A DNA stretch of 64,000 nt from Deferribacter abyssi (lineage in GTDB: Bacteria; Chrysiogenota; Deferribacteres; Deferribacterales; Deferribacteraceae), in the NCBI RefSeq assembly GCF_049472655.1, contig NZ_JAQNCS010000012.1, forward strand, positions 15,137 through 79,136, written 5' to 3'. The position numbers and the translations under genes are program-made. Position 1 is the first letter of the stretch; every line of letters starts with the position of its first letter. The notes below the pieces were generated by a model, which was not told the origin of the DNA, made no database searches, and saw only the letters and a program-made list of their open reading frames with translations. This document shows positions 8,065 through 17,616 of the stretch, in pieces.

Positions 8065-8481
8065 ATGGATGCGATATCTTTATTTTACATAAACAACATA
8101 GGTTTTGCTATAGAATTAAAATACATCTATAAATCTATGTCTATTTCAAACATTAAAAAACTTCCTAATTTGCCTCCACAACTGTTATCTTTCACCGTTT
8201 TTAACGAACAAATTGTACCTATCTATAATTTAGCTCATTTTTTTAATATAAACAGATTTAATACCAATTATTTACTTTTTTTCTCTAAAAACAATATTAT
8301 TCTATCATTTGCAGTAGAAAAAATTGACACTACCACTAACTATCAAATCATAAAGAGTGAAAATATTACAAATATTTCATTTTTAAACAAAAATAAAATT
8401 TTACTCTGTAATAATATGAATCATTTTTTACTAGATTATTTTATGCTTTTTCAAGCATCTGAAATGAAAATTAACGAATAG
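8065..8481 (+). CDS. divergent CheW-like coupling protein
   Basis: The protein has 138 residues from the ATG at 8065, chosen because a consensus promoter occupies the bases of the longer TTG-initiated frame. It reads as a single CheW-type beta-barrel domain. An opening strand (ISLFYINNIGFAIELKYIYKSM) is followed by KLPNLPPQLLSFTVFNEQIVPIYNLAHFF, equivalent to the CheW stretch before its central strands. A second half (LLFFSKNNIILSFAVEKID) follows. CheW couples receptors to CheA. Conservation is poor (no RG motif), so function as a coupling protein is inferred from fold pattern and from position, 9 bp upstream of an MCP gene and followed by cheA, cheB and cheR. Confidence 0.6.
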   Translation: MDAISLFYINNIGFAIELKYIYKSMSISNIKKLPNLPPQLLSFTVFNEQIVPIYNLAHFFNINRFNTNYLLFFSKNNIILSFAVEKIDTTTNYQIIKSENITNISFLNKNKILLCNNMNHFLLDYFMLFQASEMKINE

Positions 8482-8490
8482 GAGGCTTAA

Positions 8491-10500
8491 ATGAACAAAG
8501 AAAACACTATTAAATACTTAAACAGAGTGATATATATCTATATATTATTTTCATTATTTTTCTTATTAGTATCATCTACATATTTTTATAAATATCTTAA
8601 AAACAAATTTGATACTCACATCCAAATTGAATCAATAAAACTTAACAATATGATAAAATCAAAAGAAACAGAAAATCTTGTTATTTTAAAATCAATTATT
8701 AAAAATAGTCTTAAAAATTTTAAACCCTCAGAAAATTACAAAATTGTAAAACTTATAAAAAATAATGACGATAATTTTATTCCTATACAAACTATAAATG
8801 AAATAAAAACAACACCTGTAACAAAAAAATCTTTTATTTACAATGATCTTATCATAGGCAAACCAGTTACAGCTGTCACAGGTACAATAAACAAACTAAA
8901 AATAAACACTCTCTATAGATTAGATGAAAAAACATTATACGTCATTAAACAAGAAATCGATATCACAAACAATAATCTTATTTTTTATCCAATACATCAG
9001 AGTATCAATGATCCTGATCAACCAGTAGAAAAAAACAAATATTACACATTTAACAATCAAATAATCATCAAAAATGGTGTAAGTATTTTTAATAAAACAT
9101 TTTTATTTGTTTTAGTCATTGCTTCGATATTATCATTAGGTTTATGGAGTATAGTTAATTACTTAAAAAATTACCAATCAGAAATCGACAAATTATACAC
9201 TATGCTAATATCTTTGCAAAATAAGAAGATTAATGATATTGATATTAAAACTCTACCAAATGAACTCAGAAATATCTTTGAAAACTTTGCCAACGAAATA
9301 AGCAAAGAAGTTCAGGAAAAAAATATTTTCAAAAATATTATTAAAATCTCCACAAATATTGTTTTATTGAAAAACTTGAAAAATGAGATTATTTTTGCAT
9401 CAGATTATGTTTATAAATATTTTAGTGTTGAACTAGATAGAAAAAAAGAACTTTTAAAAAACAGGTCTTTTAATAACTTCTTAAATATCATTGATAATTT
9501 GGAAGATAACACTGAATTTCAATTTAATAATAGCAGCTTTTTACTTCGCAAGAAAACAACTCCTGAAAATAATATTTTAATTATCATAACAGATGTAACA
9601 GATTTTAAAAATAAAATTGAATTTATATCTAAAAAGTATAATAAATTGAAATCAAATATTGAAAAAATAGAACCCACTATATACGAACTAACCTCTATAT
9701 CAAACGAACTTAAATCTACAGTACTAAATACATCATCTTCTCTTTCAGAACAAAGCTCAGCACTTTCAGAAATTAGCTCAGCACTTGACGAAATAAGAAA
9801 CGTTGTGAAAAATCTTGATATATCTTTAGAAAAAATGAGAAAGCTTATAGAAAATATTGAAGAAACCAGTTATGAAAGTACTGATAAACTATTGGAATTT
9901 GAAAAAGTTATTGACAAAATAAATCAATCTGCTTCTTTTATATCAAATGAAATTGCTGGTTTAACTGAAAAAGCTTATAGTATTACTTCATTTGTGGACA
10001 GCATTTTCGATATTGCCAACCAAACAAAAATTCTTGCAATTAATATAGCCATTGAAGCAGCAAAATCTGAAAACGAATCAGGTAAATTTACAATTATAGC
10101 ACAAGAAGTAAAGCAACTAGCTAATAAAGCAGAGTCCACATCATCTGACATCAAAAAAATGGTAAATGATATAATCACAAGCATTAATAAAACAACTATG
10201 ACTACTGAAGAAGCTTTAAAAAATATTCTTCATTCAAAAGATTATTTTGAACCGTTAAAGAACCTTATAATGAAAAATAAAGATTCGGTATCAAAAATAG
10301 CTGTCAACATAACTGACATTACAGAATCCTTCAAAGATCACACAATCGGGCTAAATGATATAACAGCTACAACAAAAGATATCTCTCAAGCAATAACTGA
10401 TATTACAAAGTCTAGTGAAGAAACTAAAGATTCAGCAAATATAATATCAGAAAATATAATCAAATTAAGAGAGATTATGAAACAGGTAGATAATGAATAA
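8491..10500 (+). CDS. methyl-accepting chemotaxis protein, divergent
   Basis: This 669-residue receptor has a transmembrane helix at about residues 12-32, a roughly 170-residue periplasmic domain, and a second helix at about 204-224. A PAS-like segment (about 290-375) follows, then a long coiled coil. The signalling tip at about residues 504-545 reads DIANQTKILAINIAIEAAKSENESGKFTIIAQEVKQLA. It is recognisable as the MCP hairpin but departs from the usual NLLALNAAIEAARAGE..GRGFAVVA. No clear HAMP domain is visible. The ribosome binding site AGGAGG precedes the ATG. It overlaps the downstream cheA by 8 bases. The divergent tip fits a receptor array dedicated to the CheA encoded next to it. Confidence 0.85.
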   Translation: MNKENTIKYLNRVIYIYILFSLFFLLVSSTYFYKYLKNKFDTHIQIESIKLNNMIKSKETENLVILKSIIKNSLKNFKPSENYKIVKLIKNNDDNFIPIQTINEIKTTPVTKKSFIYNDLIIGKPVTAVTGTINKLKINTLYRLDEKTLYVIKQEIDITNNNLIFYPIHQSINDPDQPVEKNKYYTFNNQIIIKNGVSIFNKTFLFVLVIASILSLGLWSIVNYLKNYQSEIDKLYTMLISLQNKKINDIDIKTLPNELRNIFENFANEISKEVQEKNIFKNIIKISTNIVLLKNLKNEIIFASDYVYKYFSVELDRKKELLKNRSFNNFLNIIDNLEDNTEFQFNNSSFLLRKKTTPENNILIIITDVTDFKNKIEFISKKYNKLKSNIEKIEPTIYELTSISNELKSTVLNTSSSLSEQSSALSEISSALDEIRNVVKNLDISLEKMRKLIENIEETSYESTDKLLEFEKVIDKINQSASFISNEIAGLTEKAYSITSFVDSIFDIANQTKILAINIAIEAAKSENESGKFTIIAQEVKQLANKAESTSSDIKKMVNDIITSINKTTMTTEEALKNILHSKDYFEPLKNLIMKNKDSVSKIAVNITDITESFKDHTIGLNDITATTKDISQAITDITKSSEETKDSANIISENIIKLREIMKQVDNE

Positions 10501-12607
10501 AAGATTGAAAGAACTTTTCCTCTCAGAAAGCATAGATAATGCAGTAAATATCAAATCTGCTACCAGCAAGTTGCTTGATCCTAAACATCAAAAAAGCAAC
10601 CTAGAACTTATAGCTAGATATCTTCATACATTAAAAGGTTCATCTAGAATGATGGGCTACAAAACTTTTTCTAACCTTATTCATGTTATTGAGGAAAAAG
10701 TAAAACAAATAAATAATTCTCCCAATAAAATTAATAGTAATTTTATAAATTTTCTGTACTCGGTATCTGATAAAATTATCTCTATACTAAGTGACATTGA
10801 TAACGTAGCTGATGAAGAAATTGAAAGTCTAACAAAAGAGATTTTAAAAATGCAAGATTTCTCATCTTACAGTACTACAGATCATGACAAAACAACATAT
10901 TTCCCTTTTGATGAAGAAAACAAGAGTTTATTAAAACAACATATATACAAAATACATGAAACAGAGCTAAACCAACACCTACAAAGTCTTTACAATATGA
11001 TATCTAAATCTGAAAATTTATCTCTTTTGAAGAATGATATAGTTTCATTAGTTGAATCAATGCTTAATAACCTTAAATCTTTAAAATCAAATATAGGTGA
11101 CGAAAAATATAAAAACTTCATCCAAAACATTATTAAAACAAATGAAATTAAACTTAATAAACTCTCAAACGACCTAGAAAAAATAATTACTGAAATAAAA
11201 ACAAATTGTAGAATAAATCATGAAAATGCTCTCTCTTTTAAAATGCTAAAATTCAAAGAAATCACGGATACTTTAAAAGAAAGTGCTAAAACATTAGCTG
11301 CAGAACTTGGCAAAGAGGCAGATATTATTATTAAAGGAGAAGAAATTAAATTTGATAAAGATATATTGCTGAAATTACAAGAACCCCTTATTCATTTAAT
11401 AAGAAACAGTATTGACCATGGTCTGGAAACACCTGGTGAAAGAATCAAGAAAAACAAGAATCCAAAAGGTACAATTGAAATTGAATGTTTAGCTGATAAG
11501 AATTACGCAAAAATTACAATCAAAGACGATGGTAGAGGAATTGACATAAAAAAAATAAGAAATAAAGCTAAGTCTCTAGGATATGAAGTGGGTGAAATGA
11601 GTGACAAAGAACTGATTTATCTGATTTTTCAACCTTCCTTTTCTACTAAAAATAATACTACAAACATCTCAGGTAGAGGAGAAGGGTTAAGCATTGTTAA
11701 AGAGGTTATGAATAAAATAGGAGGTAAAATAGAAATTGATTATAAACCTGGCTTATTTACAAAATTTTCACTCATTTTTCCTGTTAGTTTTATGGAAACT
11801 GAAGTCTTAATATTTAAATACGCAAATTTAGATTTCGCACTTTTTTTAAATCATATCAAATCAATAATAACTTTTGATGAATCAAGAATTATCTACAGTA
11901 ACAATACAATGCTTTACACAGTAAACAATAACGCTTATAAATTCTCTTATACTTCTGATATTTTAAATTGTGAAAATGACTTAAATAATTTTATTATTTT
12001 CATAGATTACCGTGGCAAAACCTTTGGTATTACAGCTAAAGATATAAAAACAAATTCAAAAATGAAAATATATAAATATAGTGGACTTATTGAAAATTTA
12101 AAAACCTATTCCCATTTCATAGCAAATTTTGATGGATCAGTTATTCCATTAATAGATATCGATTATCTATATGAAAAAATCAACCAAACAACACCTATGA
12201 GACAAACTACTATAGATGACACAAAAGAACGACCTAAAGTCTTACTTGTAGAAGACTCGTTTGCCACAAGAGAACTTGAAAAACATATTTTATTAACGGC
12301 TGGTTTTGACGTTATTGAAGCAACAAATGGAAAAGAAGCTCTGAATATCTTCAGTAATAGGGAAGATATAAAAATTATAATATCTGATATAGAAATGCCA
12401 GAAATGGATGGGTTTACTCTGACAAAAAATATTAGAACCGGTATAAGAAATCCAAACATTCCTATAATACTCATATCTACTCTATCAGACAAAGAAAGCA
12501 TCAATAAAGGACTAAAATGTGGTGCAAACTTTTTCATAACAAAAAATAAATTTTCCGAAGAAGAATTTTTAGACAAAATAAGGAGTCTAATAGGTGTTCA
12601 ACATTAA
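10493..12607 (+). CDS. CheA-type histidine kinase fused to a C-terminal receiver domain
   Basis: This 704-residue hybrid has an Hpt domain with phospho-acceptor H45 in RYLHTLKGSSRMMGY. A helical linker/dimerisation region (about 130-270) follows. The HATPase has an N-box near residue 300 (LIRNSIDHGLETPGE), DDGRGID near 344 and GRGEGLSIV near 393. A CheW-like regulatory domain spans about 430-565 and a receiver domain 580-700, with ISDIEMPEMDG carrying the phospho-accepting Asp. No separate CheY is encoded in this operon, so the fused receiver may be the output or a phosphate sink. The gene overlaps its neighbours by 8 and 14 bases, showing tight translational coupling. Confidence 0.9.
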   Translation: MNKRLKELFLSESIDNAVNIKSATSKLLDPKHQKSNLELIARYLHTLKGSSRMMGYKTFSNLIHVIEEKVKQINNSPNKINSNFINFLYSVSDKIISILSDIDNVADEEIESLTKEILKMQDFSSYSTTDHDKTTYFPFDEENKSLLKQHIYKIHETELNQHLQSLYNMISKSENLSLLKNDIVSLVESMLNNLKSLKSNIGDEKYKNFIQNIIKTNEIKLNKLSNDLEKIITEIKTNCRINHENALSFKMLKFKEITDTLKESAKTLAAELGKEADIIIKGEEIKFDKDILLKLQEPLIHLIRNSIDHGLETPGERIKKNKNPKGTIEIECLADKNYAKITIKDDGRGIDIKKIRNKAKSLGYEVGEMSDKELIYLIFQPSFSTKNNTTNISGRGEGLSIVKEVMNKIGGKIEIDYKPGLFTKFSLIFPVSFMETEVLIFKYANLDFALFLNHIKSIITFDESRIIYSNNTMLYTVNNNAYKFSYTSDILNCENDLNNFIIFIDYRGKTFGITAKDIKTNSKMKIYKYSGLIENLKTYSHFIANFDGSVIPLIDIDYLYEKINQTTPMRQTTIDDTKERPKVLLVEDSFATRELEKHILLTAGFDVIEATNGKEALNIFSNREDIKIIISDIEMPEMDGFTLTKNIRTGIRNPNIPIILISTLSDKESINKGLKCGANFFITKNKFSEEEFLDKIRSLIGVQH

Positions 12608-13622
12608 TATTTTATTAACAGATGATTCCCTTTTTGTTAGAGAAACAATTAAAGAGTTACTTTCGAAATATGAAGAAATAAACAAAATTTTCACAGCTGA
12701 AAATGGTAAAGAAGCTATAGAAATATGCAAAAAAGAAACAATAGATGTAGTATTTATGGACCTTGATATGCCAGTTATGGATGGTGAAAAAGCATCAAGA
12801 ATTATTTTCGAACAATTTGGATTGCCTATTATTATTCTCACTTCTTTAGACAATTATATAATCAAAGAAGCTTTTGATCTAATATACAACTATTGCATAG
12901 ATGTAATTAATAAACCTGAAAACATAGATGAAAATTTTTCGAAAATTCTACTGAGAAAAATAAAAAATGCTTTTATCGTGAAAAACAGGTTACCAAATTA
13001 CAAAAACAAGGGGAAGAAACACAAACATGAAATTATAATACCTGAGCCTTTTGAAAAAGATTCTTCTAAGATTATCATTTTTGCCATGTCTACGGGTGGT
13101 CCAAAAATGATACCTGATATCTTAAAACAAATAGAAGTAATTCCTTTACCATTTGTGTTAATACAACATATTGAGCCAATAATGTTTGAAGGTTATATAG
13201 ATTGGTTACGCTCAAAAACCAACAAAGAAGTAATATCAGTAAACTTAGATATCCCTTTTGAAATAAAAGATTGTTTATACGTTCTCCATCCAAAATTTCA
13301 TACCACCATAAAAAAAACATTATTTACAAAATTTATCACCAGGCCTCATTTAAAAACAGACCTTTATTCTCCACCTGCTGATCCTTTTGTTATTAGTATC
13401 TCTGAAGTTTTTAAGGAAAAAATCATATTTGCAATATTTTCCGGAATGTGTTCAGATGGATTAAAAGGTGCCGAAGCCGTAAAAAAACATGGAGGAAAAG
13501 TGTTTTGTCAATCCCCCAAAGAAGCTTTGATTGATACAATGCCCAAATCAGTAATAGATGCTGGATTATGTGATAATATATTTGAATTACAATCCTTAAA
13601 CAAGGTATTACTAAATGGATAA
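12594..13622 (+). CDS. CheB-type protein-glutamate methylesterase with receiver domain
   Basis: This 342-residue protein has an N-terminal receiver (acid pocket D10/D11, phospho-Asp D56 in FMDLDMPVMDG). It is joined to a CheB methylesterase domain with the catalytic triad S166 (MSTGGP), H192 (IQHIEP) and D288 (GMCSDG). CheB removes methyl groups from receptor glutamates when phosphorylated, giving adaptation. The catalytic Gly-Met-Gly-x-Asp motif has Cys-Ser in place of the usual Gly-x. The gene starts with GTG inside the end of cheA. It serves the local receptor array together with the CheR encoded next. Confidence 0.9.
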   Translation: MFNINILLTDDSLFVRETIKELLSKYEEINKIFTAENGKEAIEICKKETIDVVFMDLDMPVMDGEKASRIIFEQFGLPIIILTSLDNYIIKEAFDLIYNYCIDVINKPENIDENFSKILLRKIKNAFIVKNRLPNYKNKGKKHKHEIIIPEPFEKDSSKIIIFAMSTGGPKMIPDILKQIEVIPLPFVLIQHIEPIMFEGYIDWLRSKTNKEVISVNLDIPFEIKDCLYVLHPKFHTTIKKTLFTKFITRPHLKTDLYSPPADPFVISISEVFKEKIIFAIFSGMCSDGLKGAEAVKKHGGKVFCQSPKEALIDTMPKSVIDAGLCDNIFELQSLNKVLLNG

Positions 13623-14934
13623 AACTCTTTTCAACATACTCTGTAAAAAAATAGAAAATGTAAGTGGTTTTAGAGTTTACAGTTTTTACGAATCCAATTT
13701 ACTTACAATTTTAAACCGAATTGCTGAAAAAAGAATAACAACAGTTGATGAAATAATCGAAGAATCTTTGAAAAACATGAATCTATTAGAAGAAATTATA
13801 GAGTCTCTTGTCATTAACGAAACATTTTTTTATAGACATGAAAATCAGTTTAAACTTATCGAAGAAAAAATAATCCCTGATATTTCTAAAAACTATAATA
13901 CCATAACAATCTGGTCTGCTGGCTGTTCAACAGGGTGTGAGCCTTACACTATTGCTATGATAATAGACAAAAGATATCCCCATCTCAAAGATAGAATTAC
14001 AATCATAGGTACAGATATCGACAGAGAAGCCCTTAATATAGCCGAAAATGGTGAATTTTCAAAGTGGCATATTAGAAACCTTGCTAATAATGTTTTAAAT
14101 ACTTATTTTACCAAAAAAAATAATATTTACTATTTAAGTGAAAATATAAAAAAAATGGTAAATTTCAAAAGACACAACCTATTACATGATCCTTTTTTCT
14201 CAAACTGTCATATCATTCTATGCAGAAATGTCTTAATATACTTTTCACAAGAAAATATCACCCACATATTAAAACGATTTATAAATGACTCATTAGTTGA
14301 AAATGGTTATTTATTTTTAGCTCCAGGAGAGTTTACTTTACTAAATTCATTAGGTTTCACTCCTCTAAACATTCAAAATACATTTGTTTATAAGAAATCT
14401 AGTAATATTACTGATATCACATTTAATAGACAAAAACATTCTATAAATTTTAAAAAAATCAAAAAAAATTTAAATGCTCTTTTACTATCAAACAAAAAAG
14501 ATGATGCTTTAAACTATTTACATAATATATCTTTTGAGTCGTCTAAAGACGTAAAGAATTCAAATCTAGAAGAACTTGTAATATACATAGATACTGGAGA
14601 TATATACAATTTAGAGAAAAAAATAAAAGAATTCAAATTCACATTGAATGATGACGAATATTTCTTTTTGATTGGTATGAAATATTATCTTAAAAATGAT
14701 TACAAAAATGCTCTTGATAACTTTAGAAAAGCTACAATGTTAAAAGATGATTATATATATTACTTTTATCAAGCTCTTTCACTTAAGGCATTAGGAGATT
14801 TAGAAAATGCAAAAATATTTTTTACACTTTCATTGAAATTTTTTTATATTAATAGTATATTTGAGTCATTAGTTAACAAAAATGCAATAAAAAAAATAAT
14901 TTTAAATCATATAAGTTCTAAATCTTACAAATGA
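13615..14934 (+). CDS. CheR-type methyltransferase with C-terminal TPR-like region
   Basis: This 439-residue protein has an N-terminal CheR all-alpha domain and a SAM-binding methyltransferase domain with IWSAGCSTGCEPYTIAM at about residues 99-115. Further motifs are IIGTDIDREAL and ILCRNVLIYF. CheR methylates receptor glutamates. From about residue 335 there is a tetratricopeptide-like extension (EYFFLIGMKYYLKNDYKNALDNFRKAT ... YQALSLKALGDLENAKIFF). Such TPR-bearing CheRs are usual in non-flagellar or alternative chemosensory systems. The gene overlaps cheB by 8 bases. The window encodes a second, shorter CheR in the flagellar run. Confidence 0.9.
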   Translation: MDKTLFNILCKKIENVSGFRVYSFYESNLLTILNRIAEKRITTVDEIIEESLKNMNLLEEIIESLVINETFFYRHENQFKLIEEKIIPDISKNYNTITIWSAGCSTGCEPYTIAMIIDKRYPHLKDRITIIGTDIDREALNIAENGEFSKWHIRNLANNVLNTYFTKKNNIYYLSENIKKMVNFKRHNLLHDPFFSNCHIILCRNVLIYFSQENITHILKRFINDSLVENGYLFLAPGEFTLLNSLGFTPLNIQNTFVYKKSSNITDITFNRQKHSINFKKIKKNLNALLLSNKKDDALNYLHNISFESSKDVKNSNLEELVIYIDTGDIYNLEKKIKEFKFTLNDDEYFFLIGMKYYLKNDYKNALDNFRKATMLKDDYIYYFYQALSLKALGDLENAKIFFTLSLKFFYINSIFESLVNKNAIKKIILNHISSKSYK

Positions 14935-14947
14935 GATGAGGTGTAAC

Positions 14948-15637
14948 ATGACATTTAAGAAAAAACACATTGTTGCCATTGATGATGAAGAATCTGTATT
15001 AATAAACTTAGAAAAAAAACTCAAGAAATTCCTTGAATGCAATTTCTACGGCTTTAAAAACTCAGATGAAGGGTTAAATTTTATACGTGAAAATCCTGTG
15101 GACTTAATATTACTAGATTTACTCATGCCTGAAAAAAGTGGTTTTGAAGTATTATCTGAAATTAAGGAAGATGAAAACTTAAAAAGGATACCTATTATTA
15201 TTCTTACAGTAAAAGCTGATGCTGAAGCAATTGATGAAGCTTTTGAAAGAGGAGCTGATGATTATATATTAAAATCATTTTATGAAAACGAGCTACTTGC
15301 TAGAGTAAAAAGAATTTTGCGTTCAAAAGAAATGGAAGAAGAGCTACTAAGATATGAAAGGGATAAAGTAGCCTTACAACTTGGAGGAGGTATTGCTCAT
15401 CATTTTAATCAACCACTAACAGTGTTAACTATGGGATTTGAAATAATAAGAACTCTTTTAGAAACGCAGCACCCAGAAGCATTAAAAACTATAGATAAAT
15501 ATCTGAAAATGTGCGAAGATTCTACTGCAAAAATTTCAAAAATTGTAGACAAGTTGTCTTCTCTAAAAAAATACAGACTCATGAAATATGTAGGAGATAT
15601 GCATATCTTTGACTTATCATTAGATAATGATGAATAA
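14948..15637 (+). CDS. receiver domain fused to a DHp (HisKA) domain without ATPase
   Basis: The protein has 229 residues from the ATG at 14948, chosen over the ATG at 14936 because GAGGTG lies just before it. Residues 1-120 form a response-regulator receiver with the acidic pair in AIDDEE and phospho-Asp D57 (ILLDLLMPEKSG). After a short coiled linker, residues 145-215 read as a histidine-kinase DHp hairpin. Its H-box is GGGIAHHFNQPLTVL, with candidate phospho-His H151. The protein stops where the HATPase would begin. It could be a phosphotransfer or dimerisation output protein for the upstream CheA, or a truncated kinase. It is the last gene of the operon. Confidence 0.85.
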   Translation: MTFKKKHIVAIDDEESVLINLEKKLKKFLECNFYGFKNSDEGLNFIRENPVDLILLDLLMPEKSGFEVLSEIKEDENLKRIPIIILTVKADAEAIDEAFERGADDYILKSFYENELLARVKRILRSKEMEEELLRYERDKVALQLGGGIAHHFNQPLTVLTMGFEIIRTLLETQHPEALKTIDKYLKMCEDSTAKISKIVDKLSSLKKYRLMKYVGDMHIFDLSLDNDE

Positions 15638-15685
15638 CTCTTCTTACTGTTAAAAATACATTTTTCTGATTGAAAGTATTGCATT

Positions 15686-16390
15686 TTAAAGCATTTTATA
15701 AATATTCTCTATATATGATTTAACACTTTTATAACTTGGTTGTCTTCTCACAATTTCAGTGCCAATTACTACACCATCTGCAAATTTTAACACTCGTGTC
15801 ACATCGTCTTTACTTTTTATTCCAAAGCCATACACAACTTTTTTCCCAGTAATCTCTTTTATAAGCCTCACTTTCTCCTCATTTAAACTCTTATCACTAT
15901 CTACAAATGTACCAGTTGTTCCCTTTACCCCAACATAATATATAAAATCTGAATCACTTTCTTTTAATTTTTCAATATCTACCAGTCTACTAGCTGGTGT
16001 TATAAACGGAGTAATTTTTATACTAAAACCCATCCTCTTAAAAATTGTATGCATACGATTTGGTAAATCAGCAATAATTACACCATTTAAGTTGGATAAA
16101 AACTCTTCACAAAATTTCTTTATACCATAGTTATATATAATATTAGCATAAGTCATTACATACCTTTTTTTATTGCATGGGATTTTCAATATATCCTTCA
16201 AATCGTTATAACTAACTTTATCATAAACCTTTTCAACAGCCTCAGCTATCACTGAACCATCAGCTACAGGGTCATTGAAAGGATAACCAATTTCAATAAA
16301 ATCTATTAAATTACAATTAATCAAATAATCATAAATTCTTCTAAAATTCTCTTTATCTGGATAATTCAAAACAATATATACACCTTTCAT
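15686..16390 (-). CDS. trpA: tryptophan synthase alpha subunit
   Basis: This 234-residue protein is a TIM-barrel lyase that converts indole-3-glycerol phosphate to indole and glyceraldehyde 3-phosphate in complex with TrpB. The active-site strand reads DFIEIGYPFNDPVADG, with catalytic Glu E33. GVKGTTGTF and the phosphate-binding GFGIKSKDDV and GVVIGTEIV stretches are present. At 234 residues it is somewhat shorter than the usual 250-270. Its ATG overlaps the trpB stop by 4 bases (ATGA type). It is the last gene of the trp operon; no strong terminator is visible before the convergent chemosensory operon. Confidence 0.95.
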   Translation of the reverse strand: MKGVYIVLNYPDKENFRRIYDYLINCNLIDFIEIGYPFNDPVADGSVIAEAVEKVYDKVSYNDLKDILKIPCNKKRYVMTYANIIYNYGIKKFCEEFLSNLNGVIIADLPNRMHTIFKRMGFSIKITPFITPASRLVDIEKLKESDSDFIYYVGVKGTTGTFVDSDKSLNEEKVRLIKEITGKKVVYGFGIKSKDDVTRVLKFADGVVIGTEIVRRQPSYKSVKSYIENIYKML

Positions 16391-17553
16391 ATCAGCTCCT
16401 TTACCTCATGTATAATATGCAAGTCTTTATCCCCTCTTCCCGAAAGATTTATCAACACATTTTTACCTTTAAATTTTTTATGATTTTCAAGAACGTATGC
16501 AATAGCATGACTCGATTCCAAAGCAGGTAAAATCCCTTCATTCTTTGTCAGCTCAAAAAATGCTTTGAGAGCTTCCTCATCTCTCACACATTCATATTTC
16601 ACTCTACCAGCCTCCTTTAAATATGCATGCTCTGGACCCACCCCAGGATAATCAAGCCCTGCAGAAATTGAATGAACCTTTGCAATTTGCCCTTCATCTG
16701 TCTGAATCACATAAGAGAGACTACCTTGAAAAATTCCCTTTTTCCCTTTTCTAATACTCATAGCATGTTTTCCAGGCTCATCAGAAATACCACCTGCTTC
16801 TACCCCTATCAACTCCACATCTTTATCATCCATAAAACCTCTAAAAATACCTATGGCATTACTTCCTCCACCCACACAGGCCACCACAACATCAGGCATA
16901 ACCCCTTTTGTAAAAAAGTATTCTTTTGCTTCATTACCAATTACTGATTGAAAATGAGCCACTATTTCAGGAAATGGATATGGCCCCACTGCTGAGCCAA
17001 TGAGATAATGTGTATTATCCACACTGCTAACCCAATCTCTAAGAGCAGCACTCACAGCATCCTTCAAAGTTTTACTCCCCTCATCTACCACTCTTACCTC
17101 AGCACCTAGCATCTTCATCCTTTCCACATTTACAGCCTGCCTCTGCGCATCGATACTACCCATATAGACAGTACATTCAAGATTTAAAAGAGCACAAACT
17201 GTAGCCGTGGCTACACCATGTTGCCCTGCTCCAGTTTCAGCAATAACCCTTTTCTTCCCAATAAATTTCGCAAGGAGAGCCTGACCAAGAGTATTATTAA
17301 TCTTATGAGCACCTGTATGAAGCAAATCCTCTCTTTTCAAATAAATATTTATGTCATATTTATTAGATAGATTTTCTGCAAAATACACAGGGGTTGGTCT
17401 ACCTGCAAAATCTTTTAATAAGGCATCTAATTCTTTATTAAAATTTATATCATCCTTTATCTTAAAAAAAGCTTCTTCAAGTTCATCAAGAGCAGGAATA
17501 AGGGTTTCTGCTACAAACTGACCACCAAACTCTCCATAAAATAATTTTTCCAT
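16387..17553 (-). CDS. trpB: tryptophan synthase beta subunit
   Basis: This 388-residue PLP enzyme condenses indole and L-serine to tryptophan. EDLLHTGAHKINNTLGQ contains the PLP lysine, and CVGGGSNAIG and NLSGRGDKD are the phosphate and ring-binding motifs. The length and the motif ETGAGQHGVATAT match the canonical TrpB1 type that works with TrpA. The gene is separated from trpF by 63 bp, the only sizeable gap inside the operon, and overlaps trpA by 4 bases. Confidence 0.97.
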   Translation of the reverse strand: MEKLFYGEFGGQFVAETLIPALDELEEAFFKIKDDINFNKELDALLKDFAGRPTPVYFAENLSNKYDINIYLKREDLLHTGAHKINNTLGQALLAKFIGKKRVIAETGAGQHGVATATVCALLNLECTVYMGSIDAQRQAVNVERMKMLGAEVRVVDEGSKTLKDAVSAALRDWVSSVDNTHYLIGSAVGPYPFPEIVAHFQSVIGNEAKEYFFTKGVMPDVVVACVGGGSNAIGIFRGFMDDKDVELIGVEAGGISDEPGKHAMSIRKGKKGIFQGSLSYVIQTDEGQIAKVHSISAGLDYPGVGPEHAYLKEAGRVKYECVRDEEALKAFFELTKNEGILPALESSHAIAYVLENHKKFKGKNVLINLSGRGDKDLHIIHEVKELI

Positions 17554-17616
17554 CTTCCACCTCTATACCTTTTTACAACTATTAAAAATAGTAAAACTTA
17601 TTACAGTCTCTATCCA

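Noticed and set aside
12163..12576. A 137-codon minus-strand frame inside the CheA-receiver gene
   Set aside because: It overlaps the receiver domain of a real gene and shows no protein family features.
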